Below the pieces are notes generated by a model that saw only the letters and a list, made by a program, of their open reading frames with translations, had not been told where the DNA came from and searched no databases. This document shows, one piece after another, positions 27,405 through 38,000 of a stretch of DNA of 64,000 nucleotides. This DNA is from an uncultured Oscillospiraceae bacterium (GTDB taxonomy: Bacteria > Bacillota > Clostridia > Oscillospirales > Oscillospiraceae), in assembly GCA_934597255.1 (NCBI GenBank), contig CAKTQV010000002.1, positions 62,001 through 126,000 on the forward strand, in the 5' to 3' direction. Each line of letters starts with the position of its first letter. Position 1 is the first letter of the stretch. The translations under genes were made by a program, and so were the position numbers.

Positions 27405-29474
27405 TTATTTCAAAAGCTTCGTCATGCTTTTCATGCCGATGACGAGTGTTGAGGCGTTGTGGAGCAAAGCGGTCGTTGTGGGCGGGAGGACTCCGAGCAC
27501 ACCGAGAATGATGAGCATGAGGTTGAAGCCGATGATGTTCCGGTAGTTCCAGCCGATGCGCTCCATGAGCGCGTCCGAAAGACGCCGGAGCGTCAGCAGA
27601 GCGCCCAGATCGTCGGCGGCGAGCGTAATGTCGGCTACCTCGCGGGCGATGGCGGCTCCGTCACGGATGGCGATGCCGGCGTCGGCGGCGGACAGGGCGG
27701 GGGAATCGTTCACACCGTCGCCCAGCATGACGACCTTCCGTCCGGCCTCGTGCTCCCGGCGGACAAATTCAGCCTTATCCTCCGGCAGTACCTCGGCGTG
27801 GTATTCGTCCACACCGACGGCCTCGGCCACGGCGCGCGCCGTGCGCTCGCTGTCCCCGGTCATCATGACGAGCCTGGAAAAGCCGAGCGAACGCAGCCCG
27901 GCGACGACCGCGGGCGCTTCGGCGCGAAGCGGATCGTCTATGCACAAAACAGCGGCGAGCTTACCTCCGACGGCCAGATAAAGCTGGGAACAGCGGGCGG
28001 GCAGCGAATCGAATTTCTCCTGTTCGCCGTCCGGGATCGTGCAGCCTTCATCCTCAAAGACGAAATGATGGCTTCCGATGACGACCTTCTGTCCGTCGAC
28101 GCTGCTGGCGATCCCGTGGGCGACCAGATAGCTGACGGTCGAATGGCGCTCCTCGTGGCTGAGATCGCGTTCCTGCGCCGCCTGAACGACAGCCTTGGCC
28201 ATGGAGTGCGGGTAGTGCTCCTCCAGACAGGCGGCGAGACGCAGCATTTCGTCGGCGTCGTTTCCGCCGAAGGGGACGACCTGCACGAGACGGGGGCAGG
28301 CATGCGTGAGCGTACCGGTCTTGTCAAATACGATCGTCTCCGCCTGCGAAACGGCCTCCAGAAAGCGGCCGCCCTTGACGGAAATGCCGAAGGCGCTTGC
28401 CTCCTTCATGGCAGACAGGACGGCGAGCGGCATGGAAAGCTTCAGCGCACAGGAGAAATCGACCATCAGAACGGCCATGGCGCGCGTGATATTGCGCGTC
28501 AGCAGATATACGAGCGCCGTGGCGCCGAGACTGTAGGGGACGAGCCGGTCCGCAAGATGGGACGCGCGGTCCTCGGAGGCGGATTTGAGCTTTTCCGATT
28601 CCTCGATCATGCGGACGATGCGGTCGTAGCGCCCGCTTCCGGCACTTTTCTCCACGCGCAGGCAGCATTCGCCCTCCTCGACCGCGGTCCCGGCGTAGAC
28701 ATAGCCGCCAGTCGTCTTCCGCACGGCCAGAGGCTCGCCGGTCAGGGCGGACTGGTTGACCATGGCCTCGCCGGAGACGAGCGTTCCGTCGAGCGGTATC
28801 ATCTCGCCGGTACGGACTGTGATGCAGTCGCCGGGACGGATCGCCTGAACGGGGGTCAGAACGGGGCCGTTTTCGGTTTCGAGCCATACCTTGTCGATGT
28901 TCAGGGACATGGCGCCGGCGAGATCGGCCACGGATTTCTTGTGGGTCCATTCGTCCAGCATATCGCCAAGGCCCAGAAGGAACATGACAGAGCCGGCCGT
29001 TTCAAAATCGCCCTGAAGGATGGCGGCGGCCAGAACGACCGCGTCGAGCACCGGCACCTGCACCCGGCCGCGCAGGATAAGCGCCAGCCCCTTCCGGAGA
29101 TAGCGCACGGAGCGGACGAGCGTGAGGGCAGAGCGAAGGGGAATCGGCAAAAACAGCTTGTTCAGCGCACGCTTCGCCAGCGTAAAGAAAAGCCGGTCCT
29201 GATATTGACGGTCGAGCTCCCGGCTGCTGTGATCCGGCGCGAGCGACTGAGAGGCTTCGTAGGAGAAGCGGGCCAGCGCGCTCACGATGGCGGAGCGCTC
29301 GCCGTCGTAGCAGACGACGGCGTCGCCGCTGCGCTCAAAAACCTTTGCGTTCGTCACGCCGGGCGTCCGGCGAAGGTATGCCTCCAGAATGTCCGCCTGC
29401 GCGCAGGTCATGCGCGGCTGCATGGCGTGTATGCGCAGCCGTCCGGCGGAATCATGCAGGATCTTGCAGCGCAT
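27405..29474 (-). CDS. heavy-metal-translocating P-type ATPase with SCAL in place of CPC
   Basis: A 689-residue P1B-type ATPase. It has the actuator TGE (SALTGEPLAV), phosphorylated D384 in FDKTGTLTH, nucleotide-domain HP (EEHYPHSMAK) and hinge MLGDGVNDSPAL. The transmembrane metal motif, normally CPC/SPC, reads F-S341-C342-A343-L344-K, with no proline. The N-terminal region (about 1-75) resembles an HMA fold but lacks a CxxC pair. The metal is therefore not predictable from the motif. Probably cotranscribed after the DUF6110 gene 2 bases upstream, as seen for related Firmicutes pairs. Confidence 0.88.
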   Translation of the reverse strand: MRCKILHDSAGRLRIHAMQPRMTCAQADILEAYLRRTPGVTNAKVFERSGDAVVCYDGERSAIVSALARFSYEASQSLAPDHSSRELDRQYQDRLFFTLAKRALNKLFLPIPLRSALTLVRSVRYLRKGLALILRGRVQVPVLDAVVLAAAILQGDFETAGSVMFLLGLGDMLDEWTHKKSVADLAGAMSLNIDKVWLETENGPVLTPVQAIRPGDCITVRTGEMIPLDGTLVSGEAMVNQSALTGEPLAVRKTTGGYVYAGTAVEEGECCLRVEKSAGSGRYDRIVRMIEESEKLKSASEDRASHLADRLVPYSLGATALVYLLTRNITRAMAVLMVDFSCALKLSMPLAVLSAMKEASAFGISVKGGRFLEAVSQAETIVFDKTGTLTHACPRLVQVVPFGGNDADEMLRLAACLEEHYPHSMAKAVVQAAQERDLSHEERHSTVSYLVAHGIASSVDGQKVVIGSHHFVFEDEGCTIPDGEQEKFDSLPARCSQLYLAVGGKLAAVLCIDDPLRAEAPAVVAGLRSLGFSRLVMMTGDSERTARAVAEAVGVDEYHAEVLPEDKAEFVRREHEAGRKVVMLGDGVNDSPALSAADAGIAIRDGAAIAREVADITLAADDLGALLTLRRLSDALMERIGWNYRNIIGFNLMLIILGVLGVLPPTTTALLHNASTLVIGMKSMTKLLK

Positions 29475-29476
29475 GG

Positions 29477-29743
29477 TCAGTCCGCAGCCTCTCCGCTTTC
29501 GTCCTCAATGATCTCCGCCTGCTGCGCGGCCCGTTTCTCATTCAGCGCCTTGGCGTCGGCCAGAATATCCCCGGCCTGCTCGCGCAGAACGGTCGCTGTG
29601 GAAATGGCCTGGTCCTTGGCGCGAAGGACGGCGGCGGTCGCGTGGGTGTAAACGGTCACGGCCTCACGGCTGGACAGGATCTTCAGTCCGGCGGTGCCAA
29701 AGAGAAATCCGCCGGCAAACACGGCAAGCTTTTTCAGGTTCAT
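29477..29743 (-). CDS. DUF6110 family small membrane-associated protein
   Basis: An 88-residue protein with one N-terminal hydrophobic segment (LAVFAGGFLFGTAGLKIL), then HATAAVLRAKDQAISTATVLREQAGDILADAKALNEKRA and an acidic end. This matches the DUF6110 family that accompanies P1B-type ATPases. Function unknown; a small accessory subunit or metal chaperone-like partner is possible. Clear ribosome site (AGGAGGAAAAAG). The first gene of the operon. Confidence 0.8.
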   Translation of the reverse strand: MNLKKLAVFAGGFLFGTAGLKILSSREAVTVYTHATAAVLRAKDQAISTATVLREQAGDILADAKALNEKRAAQQAEIIEDESGEAAD

Positions 29744-29777
29744 ATCTTTTTCCTCCTGATCTTTATTTTACAAGCAC

Positions 29778-29806
29778 ATAATAATATGACATTCGGCGAA
29801 TTTCAA
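29778..29806 (-). promoter_or_regulatory. promoter for the DUF6110-ATPase operon
   Basis: On the minus strand, TTGAAA (29806-29801), a 17-nt spacer and TATTAT (29783-29778), 35 bases before the start codon. Confidence 0.7.
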
Positions 29807-29830
29807 GTTAAACAGCATTAACTGATATAC

Positions 29831-29868
29831 AAAAAAGACAGCTTTTTGCTATAAAAAGCTGTCAAAAA
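29831..29868 (-). terminator. terminator after the polysaccharide deacetylase gene
   Basis: Stem GACAGCTTTTT / AAAAAGCTGTC with a 5-nt loop, followed by a T run on the minus strand. A-rich flanks make it usable in both directions. Confidence 0.85.
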
Positions 29869-29893
29869 TAGCGGCATAAATGGCGGCGCGCGT

Positions 29894-30685
29894 TCAGGCC
29901 TTGTTTTCCGGACACATCATGCCGGTGTTGTCGATGCTGTAGCTGCCCTTGAGCAGCAGCTCCGAGACGGGGACGATGGTGTAGCCCTCGCTGAGCAGGT
30001 ATTCAATGATGCCGGGGAGCGCCTCCGGCGTGTGCTCGGCCGCGTTGTGGAACAGAACGATCGAGCCGGGAACGACCTTTTCCGTGACGCGCTTGTATAT
30101 CTCGTCGGCGCTCAGCCCCTTCCAGTCGAGACTGTCCACGTTCCACTGTATCGCGTGCATCCCGAGGGAATTGACCGTGGCGATCACGTCGTCGTCGTAT
30201 TCGCCGTAGGGACAGCGGAACAGCGTGGGGGCCTCGCCGGTGATCGCCTCGATCTTGGCGTTGCAGCCCGTGATCTGCTCGACGATCTCCGAATCGGACA
30301 GCTTCGCCATGTGCGGGTGGTCGTCGGAGTGATTGCCGATCTCCATGCCCGCGTCGTAAAGCTGCTGGACGCTGTCGGGAAATTTGTCCGCCCACATGCC
30401 CACGAGGAAAAACGTGGCCTTCACGCCGTAGCGATCGAGCGTGTCGATGAGAAGCTGTGTGTCCTCGTTGCCCCAGGCGGCGTCAAAGCTCAGCGCGACG
30501 GCCTTGTTGTCGCGGCTGACGCAGTAGATGGGCAGCTCCCGCGTCGCGGCGGCGGCGCCCACGATGGCCGGACTGGTCACGGCCCACAGTATGGCCGCCA
30601 CGGCGATGAACAGCGCCGCGCCGCCAAGCAGCCGGCGGTGCCTCCTCAGTATAAGATCAAATCTTGCCACAGGATGTACCTCCAT
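29894..30685 (-). CDS. polysaccharide deacetylase family protein (PdaB-like)
   Basis: A 263-residue NodB-domain protein with an N-terminal membrane anchor (about 20-45), so the domain is extracytoplasmic. Motif 1 reads SFDAAWG with D68 but Ala where the usual second Asp binds metal. Motif 2 is NHSDDHPHM with H119 and H123. RCPYGEYDD and VLFHN follow as motifs 3 and 5. The FDxxWG form is, to my knowledge, typical of the PdaB sporulation branch, so a role in spore cortex is likely; hydrolytic activity is not certain. It lies alone, with its own terminator. Confidence 0.85.
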   Translation of the reverse strand: MEVHPVARFDLILRRHRRLLGGAALFIAVAAILWAVTSPAIVGAAAATRELPIYCVSRDNKAVALSFDAAWGNEDTQLLIDTLDRYGVKATFFLVGMWADKFPDSVQQLYDAGMEIGNHSDDHPHMAKLSDSEIVEQITGCNAKIEAITGEAPTLFRCPYGEYDDDVIATVNSLGMHAIQWNVDSLDWKGLSADEIYKRVTEKVVPGSIVLFHNAAEHTPEALPGIIEYLLSEGYTIVPVSELLLKGSYSIDNTGMMCPENKA

Positions 30686-30832
30686 ATCCGTTTTGGTACA
30701 TCGTATGAAGCCGAGGGAGGGATTATGAGCCGGAGAAAAGCGGCGAAAGCGAGCGTCCGGCGGCTATCGGTCCCGGAAAGAGGCGGGAATGCGGGAGGAT
30801 GGAATAATTTTTGGGAAAAAGCGTGAAAAATC

Positions 30833-30861
30833 TTGCAATGAAGGAAGAGAAATGATATAAG
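30833..30861 (+). promoter_or_regulatory. promoter upstream of the pilus operon
   Basis: TTGCAA (30833-30838), a 17-nt spacer, then TATAAG (30856-30861) with TGA before it (extended -10). It leaves a leader of about 105 nt before the first gene. The rest of 30686-30973 shows no gene or recognisable riboswitch; a second TATAAT at 30943 lacks a -35. Confidence 0.7.
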
Positions 30862-30973
30862 TATTATGTTAATCCATACATTGAGGAAATGGCCTGAAAT
30901 ACAGCTTTCAAGCCGGTGTGTCCGGGGACGGACCACGGACTGTATAATATTATGAAAACAACGGAGCGGAAAA

Positions 30974-31375
30974 ATGACGGATAAGCAGCTTCGGCATTTG
31001 AGCAAGGCCGACCTGATCGACATTATTTATCAGATGAAGCAGACGGAGGAGGAACTCCGGGACGAGCTGGCGCAGACGCAGGAAAAGCTGGACAAGCGCG
31101 AGCTGAAGATCGGCGAAGCCGGCTCCATCGCGGAGGCGGTCGTCGGACTCAGCGGCGTGTTTGAGGCGGCGCAGGCCGCGGCGGACGAATATCTTGCGCA
31201 GATCCGGACGGCCAACGCCGACACGGAGCGGCGCTGCGCGGAGATGGTCGCGCAGGCGCAGACGCGCTGCGACGCGGCGGACGAGGAGATCCGGCAGAAG
31301 TGGGCGGCCTTTGAGCAGGACGTGCAGCGCTATCTGCAGGCGCACGACGAGCTGAAAAACTTTCTCGGCCGCTGA
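30974..31375 (+). CDS. coiled-coil protein of unknown function at the head of the pilus operon
   Basis: A 133-residue cytosolic protein, mostly alpha-helical. It opens with TDKQLRHLSKADLIDIIYQMKQTEEELRDELAQTQEKLDKRELKIGE, a strong heptad region, then SIAEAVVGLSGVFEAAQAAADEYLAQI and a second charged helix. No signal peptide or known domain. It is 18 bases from the signal peptidase gene and shares the operon promoter, so a role in regulating or scaffolding pilus export is possible but unproven. Confidence 0.75.
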   Translation: MTDKQLRHLSKADLIDIIYQMKQTEEELRDELAQTQEKLDKRELKIGEAGSIAEAVVGLSGVFEAAQAAADEYLAQIRTANADTERRCAEMVAQAQTRCDAADEEIRQKWAAFEQDVQRYLQAHDELKNFLGR

Positions 31376-31393
31376 CAGCAGGGGGAGATCGAA

Positions 31394-31984
31394 TTGCCGC
31401 GCAGAAGAAAAGAAAACATCGAGCTGCCAAGTCTGGAACAGCTTGCGGCGGAGCGGGAGCGCCTGCGGTATAAGGCACGGTACGGGCGCACGCTGCGCAG
31501 TACGGTCTATGTGCTGATCGTTGTGGCGGCGGCCGCGATACTCGTTGCGACCTTGTGGATGCCGGTTCTGCAGATATACGGAAGCTCCATGTCTCCGACG
31601 CTGCGGGACGGCGACATCGTCGTCTGCGTCAAGACGAGCGACTTCCACACCGGCGATCTGGCCGCGTTTTATTACGGGAACAAGCTGCTGGTCAAGCGGG
31701 TGATCTGCGGTCCGGCCGACTGGATCGACATTGACGGCGACGGAAACGTCTACATAAACGGCGCATTGACCGACGAGCCGTATGTTCAGGAAAAAGCCCT
31801 TGGCGAATCAACGCTTGAATACCCGTATCAGGTCCCGGATGAACGTTGGTTCCTGATGGGGGACAACCGCGCCGTGTCCATTGATTCCCGAAGCTCTCAG
31901 GTCGGGTGCGTGGCGCAGGAGCAGATCGCCGGCCGCATCGTATTCCGGGTGTGGCCGCTCAATGAATTCGGTCCCGTGGCGTAA
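31394..31984 (+). CDS. lepB: signal peptidase I of the pilus operon
   Basis: A 196-residue type I signal peptidase, the third in this window. A basic N-terminal region precedes one membrane segment (about 36-55). Catalytic S65 (YGSSMSPTL) and K101 (LLVKRVICGP) are intact, as is FLMGDNRAVSIDSR. The start is TTG at 31394 after GGGGGAGATCGAA. SipA-like peptidases are a regular part of Gram-positive pilus islands; unlike some SipA proteins, this one keeps both catalytic residues. Confidence 0.93.
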   Translation: MPRRRKENIELPSLEQLAAERERLRYKARYGRTLRSTVYVLIVVAAAAILVATLWMPVLQIYGSSMSPTLRDGDIVVCVKTSDFHTGDLAAFYYGNKLLVKRVICGPADWIDIDGDGNVYINGALTDEPYVQEKALGESTLEYPYQVPDERWFLMGDNRAVSIDSRSSQVGCVAQEQIAGRIVFRVWPLNEFGPVA

Positions 31985-32002
31985 CGGGCAGGGAGGAAAG
32001 GC

Positions 32003-35000
32003 ATGACGAAGGACGTTTTGCCGCGGAAAGCGGAAGAAATGGTGAAAGGGCGCGCCCGCCTCAAGAGGTGGCACAAGATTGTGACGGCGCTTGCCTGCGT
32101 CGTGGTGTTCTGCACGACGTATGCGCTCATCCTGCCGGCCATCACCATGACGAAAACGCCGTATTGCGGTCTGGAGGAGCATGAACATTCCGAGTCATGC
32201 TACGAAACGCCCCTGCTGTGCGCCATGGAGGAGGGGCATATCCATACGGGCGAATGCTATGCGCTGCAGGAGGTTTATGTCTGCGGTCAGGAGGAAACGG
32301 ACGGCCATGTGCATTCCGCGGACTGCTGGGCCGAGCAGTCCTGCTATGTCTGCGGACAGGCGGAGGACGCCGGTCACACGCACGGCGCCGGGTGCTGGCA
32401 GACCGTTGAAACGCTTTCCTGCGGACAGCCGGAGACGGACGGGCACACGCATACAGACGCCTGCTATACGCAGGAGCGGACGCTTTCCTGTTCCGAGGAT
32501 CACGAGCATACGGACGGCTGCTATACCGTTCACTCCGTGCTTTCCTGCGGTCAGGCGGAAGCGCCGGCGCATCATCATGACAGCGCCTGCTATACGAGCC
32601 GCGAGGAGCTTGTGTGCGGGCAGACGGAGAGAGAAGGGCACGCGCATACCGAAGCCTGCATGGGCACGGAGCGGGTGCTTGTCTGCGGTTTGGATGAAAT
32701 TCCGGCGCATCACCACACGGACGAATGCATATCCGAGGAGCTGGCGCTCGTGTGCGGGATGGAGGAAGATCACGAGCATACGGACGCGTGCTACGGGGAG
32801 CCGGAGCTTGTCTGCACGCTGGAGGAGCATGAGCACACGGACGCATGCTACAGCGACCCGACGGCGGATGTGGAGTCCGCCGCGACGTGGGAAGCCTCGG
32901 TCCGCCGCATTGAACGGACGGGCGACTGGGCGGCGGATGTGATCGCCATCGCCAAAAGTCAGCTCGGCTACACGGAAAGCACGCGCAACTTTATTCTGGA
33001 CGAGTCCGGCGCGCGCAAGGGCTATACGCGCTACGGCGCATGGTACGGCATACCCTATGGCGACTGGTGCGCCATGTTCGTGTCGTTCTGCCTTCACTAT
33101 GCGGACGTTCCGGCGGCGGCCCTGCCGCGCGACAGCGCCTGCCGTCCGTGGATCGCCTCGCTGACGGAACTGGGATTCTATCATCCGGCCGGAAGCGGCT
33201 ATAAGCCGCAGGCCGGCGATGTCGTGTTCTTTGATGTGGACGGCTGCGGACAGGCTGACCATGTGGGCCTTGCGGCGGATGTTTCCGACGGGACTCTGAC
33301 AACCATCGAGGGCAACAGCGGCAACTGCGTCGCTTACCATACCTATGACCTGAACAGCGGCGAGATATTCGGTTACGCTTCGCTGGCCGCCGTCCGCGAC
33401 GCCTGGTACGGCGGCGACAGCGGCGATACGGTCCTTTATTACGAGGACGACGAGCTGGAGGCGGAGCTTCGCATCGGCGGGGACACGGAGCTGCCGGAGG
33501 ACGTCCGGCTGAGCGTGAAGCGCGTGTCCGACGGCGATGAGGACGGCGTCTATGCGTCCATGTCTGCGGCGCTCGGGACCGTCCTGTCCGGGGACGAGAC
33601 GGCGTGCGGGCTGTACCGTGTCCGCCTTTCCGATGGGGAGGATACGTTCCTTCTCCCGGAGGGCGCCGACGCCCAGCTTCAGATACGCTTCCGCGGCAGT
33701 CCGTTTGATGAGGAGCTTCTTTCCGAGGCGCATGAGATCCGCGGCTATGCGCTGACGGAGAATTATATCCTGACGCCCGCGGAAAACCTGTCCGGCGGTA
33801 CGCTGCCGGAAGAACTGCCGCTCGGCGGACTTGACGGCGCGGCGATCTGCTCCGGGCGCATGGCGGCGGTATCCGCCGCGGCGGATACGGAGCACACACT
33901 CACGGCGGCGAAGCCGGTGAGCGACGAAAACGGAACGAACTATCGGCTGGCAAGCTTCTTTGCGGCGCAGGAGCTGGTGGAGGCTGTCGGCGGAGCGGAT
34001 GAGGCTCTCCGCTTCCAGATGACCGGCGCGGGTGATTTTGCGCTGGCGCTGCGCAGCGCGTCCGATCCGGCGGATGAGACGTCCGCGGAGGACGGCGCTT
34101 ATGACGGATGGCTCCCGGCGGAGGCGCTGGAGGCGGGGCGGAGCTACATTCTCCTGTCCGACGCCGGCGCGCTGAACGCGGAAGCGGCGCTTGACGGAAC
34201 GCTGGAGCAGGCGCAGGCCGATGAGGCGAGCCAGTGGGCCGCCGTCGATACCGGCGAGAGTCTGGCGCTCGTCAATCTCGCCACGGGCGGTATTCTGAGC
34301 GTGGAGACGGCGGAAGAGGAGTTGGAGACTCTGCGCTTTGCCGCCGGCGAGGGCGAAGAAGCGTGGGCCATGGCACTGACGGAAGGGAAGCTTTCCGCCG
34401 CGTGCAGAGATGAAACGCTCTATTACGCCGACGGCGGCGCGGCGTCCGCTCTGCCGGAGCAGGCGCTTGCCTTCGCGGCGTATGTGAACACGGCGGAAGA
34501 GCCGGATTATATCACCATGGACGATGCCGGCACGCCCGTCAATGCCCAGACCAGCGCCGTCACGGTCGACTATAACAAGCAGATCGACTATCTCGGCGAC
34601 GGCGGCGTCAACCCGGATACGGTCGTGACCGGCGAGAGCTGGTACCGCCTGTATCTGGACGTTGCGGCGAAGGCGAAAACGGGGACGGATCTGCTCATCG
34701 TGGTGGACGTGTCCGGCAGCATGAACAATAACGGCGGCCTGAGCGCCGTCAAGAGCTTCCTGAACGGAAGCGACGGCTTTATCCAAAGCTTCCTCGCCTC
34801 CAACCGCAGCAACCGCATATCCATCGTGACCTTCAGCGGCGGCAGCCAGGTGCAGAACAGCCCCGTGTCGGGCGTTCCGTATACCAGCGACGTCAAGTCG
34901 GTCGTGGACTGGACGAATACGGCAGTGACCTTCAGCGCCACGGCGACGGGCGGCACAAACTATGCCGCGGGCCTGTTCCAGGCAAGCGCGCAGTTCGCCA

Positions 35001-38000
35001 AGCTGAACAGCGACGGGAACGACAGAGTGATGCTGTTCCTCAGCGACGGCGCGCCCACCTTTGCCCATAAGCAGAACGAGAATACCCGCTACGGCAACGG
35101 CACGACCACGGACAGCAGCACGAAAACCTATACGAACGCGGCCATCGACGCCTTCCATACGGCCAACCCCGATGTGAAGATCTATTCCGTGGCTTTCGGC
35201 AGCAACTTCACGACGGAGTATCTGGACCGGCTGGACGACGGCGTGAGCAACGGCAGCTGCTATACGGCGAACAATTCCGCGGATCTCAAATCCATCGTCG
35301 GCACCATGCTCTATCCCAGCCAGGTCGTCATCACGGACACGCTGAGCCCCTATGCCCAGTGGGGCGGACGGAAGGCCAACCCCAAGGTGACCATGAGCGA
35401 TGGCGAGAGCACGATCGTCCTGTATCAGAACGGCGCCGTCACGGCGGCGGGCAGCGGCATACTCCAGTCGCTGGAGTATCCCTCCGTGAGCACGGAGGGC
35501 GGCGGCACGGTGAAGCTGACCTTTGTGCCGGGCTATTCGCTCGACCCCAACTACACCTATACGCTGTCGTATAACGTCCAGAACACCAAGGCGGCATACG
35601 ACGAATATCGGAACGAGGGCTACCCGCATACCGGTGACGCCAAAACGGACTACGGAACGAACGCAACCAGCTCCGAAAAGCTCGGCTTCCCCTCCAACAG
35701 CGGCGCGACGCTGAGCTATACGCTCGGCGATACGGCGGAAACAAAGGATTATCCGCATCCCGTCCTGCAGGCCAAGGCTGAGCCGGAGGACGACGGCGGC
35801 GGTATCGTGCCGCCGGACGAGCCGACGGCGACGGTGGAAAACCATAAGACCATCGACTATCTCGGCGACGGTGTGGAAAACCCCGACACCGACGTGACGG
35901 GCGAGACATGGTACCGGCTGTATCTGGACGCCGCGGCAAAGTCCGATCAGGGCGTCGATCTGCTGCTGGTCATCGACGTGTCAAACAGCATGAACGATAA
36001 CGGCGGCCTTGCGGCGATCAAGGACTTCCTGAACGGGACCGACGGCTTTATCAGCGGCTTTTTGTCCAACAGAAACAATCATCTTTCCATCGTCACCTTC
36101 AGCGGTTCAAATCAAACGCAGCAGAGCGGCTCGAATTATGGACTTTATACCAAGGACAGTAAGGTAGTTTCCGGCTGGGATACCGAATCGACGTATACAT
36201 TCTCGGCAAAACCGACTGGCGGGACAAACTACACGGCCGGACTCTTTGCGGCGATCGAGCAGTTCAAATCTGCGAAGATTGCAAATGACGGAAATGCCAA
36301 GGTCATGATGTTTCTCAGTGACGGGGTTCCCACGTTCGCTCACGCGAATACGACGTCAACGATAATCTATGGAACCGGCGGGTCGGATAACATACCCGCA
36401 GAGGTCGACACCTATACAAATAATGCGATCAGTCTCTTTAAGGAATCCGCTCCGGATGTCAGAGTGTACTCTGTAGCGTACGGCAGTTCATTCTCGACTA
36501 CCTATCTGAGTAGTCTTGCAAGCGATGGGAAAACGCTGAAGGCCTCCAACGAGGACGATCTGAAAAACATCATCGCCGGGATCGTGTATCCCGACAATCT
36601 GGTGATCACCGACCAGCTCAGCGAATACGTCCAGTGGGGCGGGAACCGGGCCGATCTGAAGGTCACGATGACGCCGGTGAGCGGCGCGGCCGTGACGCTG
36701 TATGAAAACGGCGAGATCACGAGCGCGGGCGAGAACATTCTCGAAAGCGTGAGCTACACGCCGTCCGACTCGGACGAGAGCACGGGAACGGTGACGGCGG
36801 TGTTCAAGAAGGAATACACGCTTGAACCGAATTATACCTATACGCTGTCGTACAACGTCCAGAACACCCAGAAGGCATACGACGAATACAGAGACGAGGG
36901 CTACAACGCCGAGGGCGACGCGGCCACGGACTACGGAACGAACGCGACCAGCTCCGAAAAGCCCGGCTTCCGCTCCAACCGGCTGGCGTCGGTGAGCTAT
37001 TCCGTCAACGGAAAGCCGGACAGCAAGCTTTATGACCATCCCGTGGTGCAGGCGAACGACCGGCCCGACCCGCCGGTCCCCGGCGAGAACGACGACCGCG
37101 TCGTTGTGAACGTGGAGAAGAAATGGGCCGATACGGAGCATCCCGCCTCCGTCACGATACGTCTGTTCGCCGACGGCGAGGACACCGGCCGGGCCCTGAC
37201 GCTCAGGGAAAATGCGTGGAAGGGAAGCTTCAGCGGCCTTCTGCGCTATCGGCTGGACGCTTCGGGAACGCCGGTAACGGACGAGAACGGCGATCCGATC
37301 GAGATCGTCTACACCGTTTCGGAGGACTATGTTCCCGGCTATACCCCGGCGCAGAAGATCACCTCGTCGGAGAGCCGGCACACCATAACGTCTTGGGCCT
37401 GGGCCAAGGCAGACACAGCTTCCAGCGGCGGGACCTATCTTCTTGTCAGCGAAAGGGGCGCTTTGTCCGCCGTTTCCGGCGGCAGCCAGCTTCAGTGGAT
37501 CGATCCGAAAGAGGCGGAGGAGAACACGCTGGCGCAGTGGACCTATGACGGAAGCGGCTGGAAAAACGGAGCGGACTATCTTATGCTTTACGTTTCCAGT
37601 GATAACTGGAACGCAACCCGCCAGTTCCAGCTGGGGAGCGGCAGTGAGAAGGCAAAGTTCGGCGACGAAAAAATCAGCGCCTGGAGCAGCAGCGGCGGTT
37701 GGCCGCTAACCTATTATTTTGAAGGCATTGACGACGGCTATGGCGTGGCCAGCACGGTAAGCCAGAGCGCCCTGAGCTTCCAGATTTACACGCAGAAGGA
37801 AGTGACGAGCACAATCACGACCGTGACCTATACGGCGGTGATCACGAACACGAAGGACGCGGAGCTGCCCGAGGAGCCGAAGCCGAGCTTCACCAACCGC
37901 AAGACCATCGACTGGCTGGGCGACGGCGCGGAAAACCCGGACACGTCCGTATCCGGGCGGGAGCTTTACCGCCTGTATCTGGACATCAGCGCCAACGCGC

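Noticed and set aside
30686..30973. Riboswitch or small gene upstream of the pilus operon
   Set aside because: No conserved aptamer core or open frame with a ribosome site was recognised; only the promoter is supported.
32162..32851. CRISPR-like array
   Set aside because: The periodicity is protein-level (Cys/His repeats) with variable DNA and unit length, inside an open frame.
32195..35845. 1216-codon open frame on the minus strand opposite the giant adhesin
   Set aside because: It is a shadow of the GC-rich adhesin gene: Arg/His/Gly-rich low-complexity product, no ribosome site, no recognisable domain.
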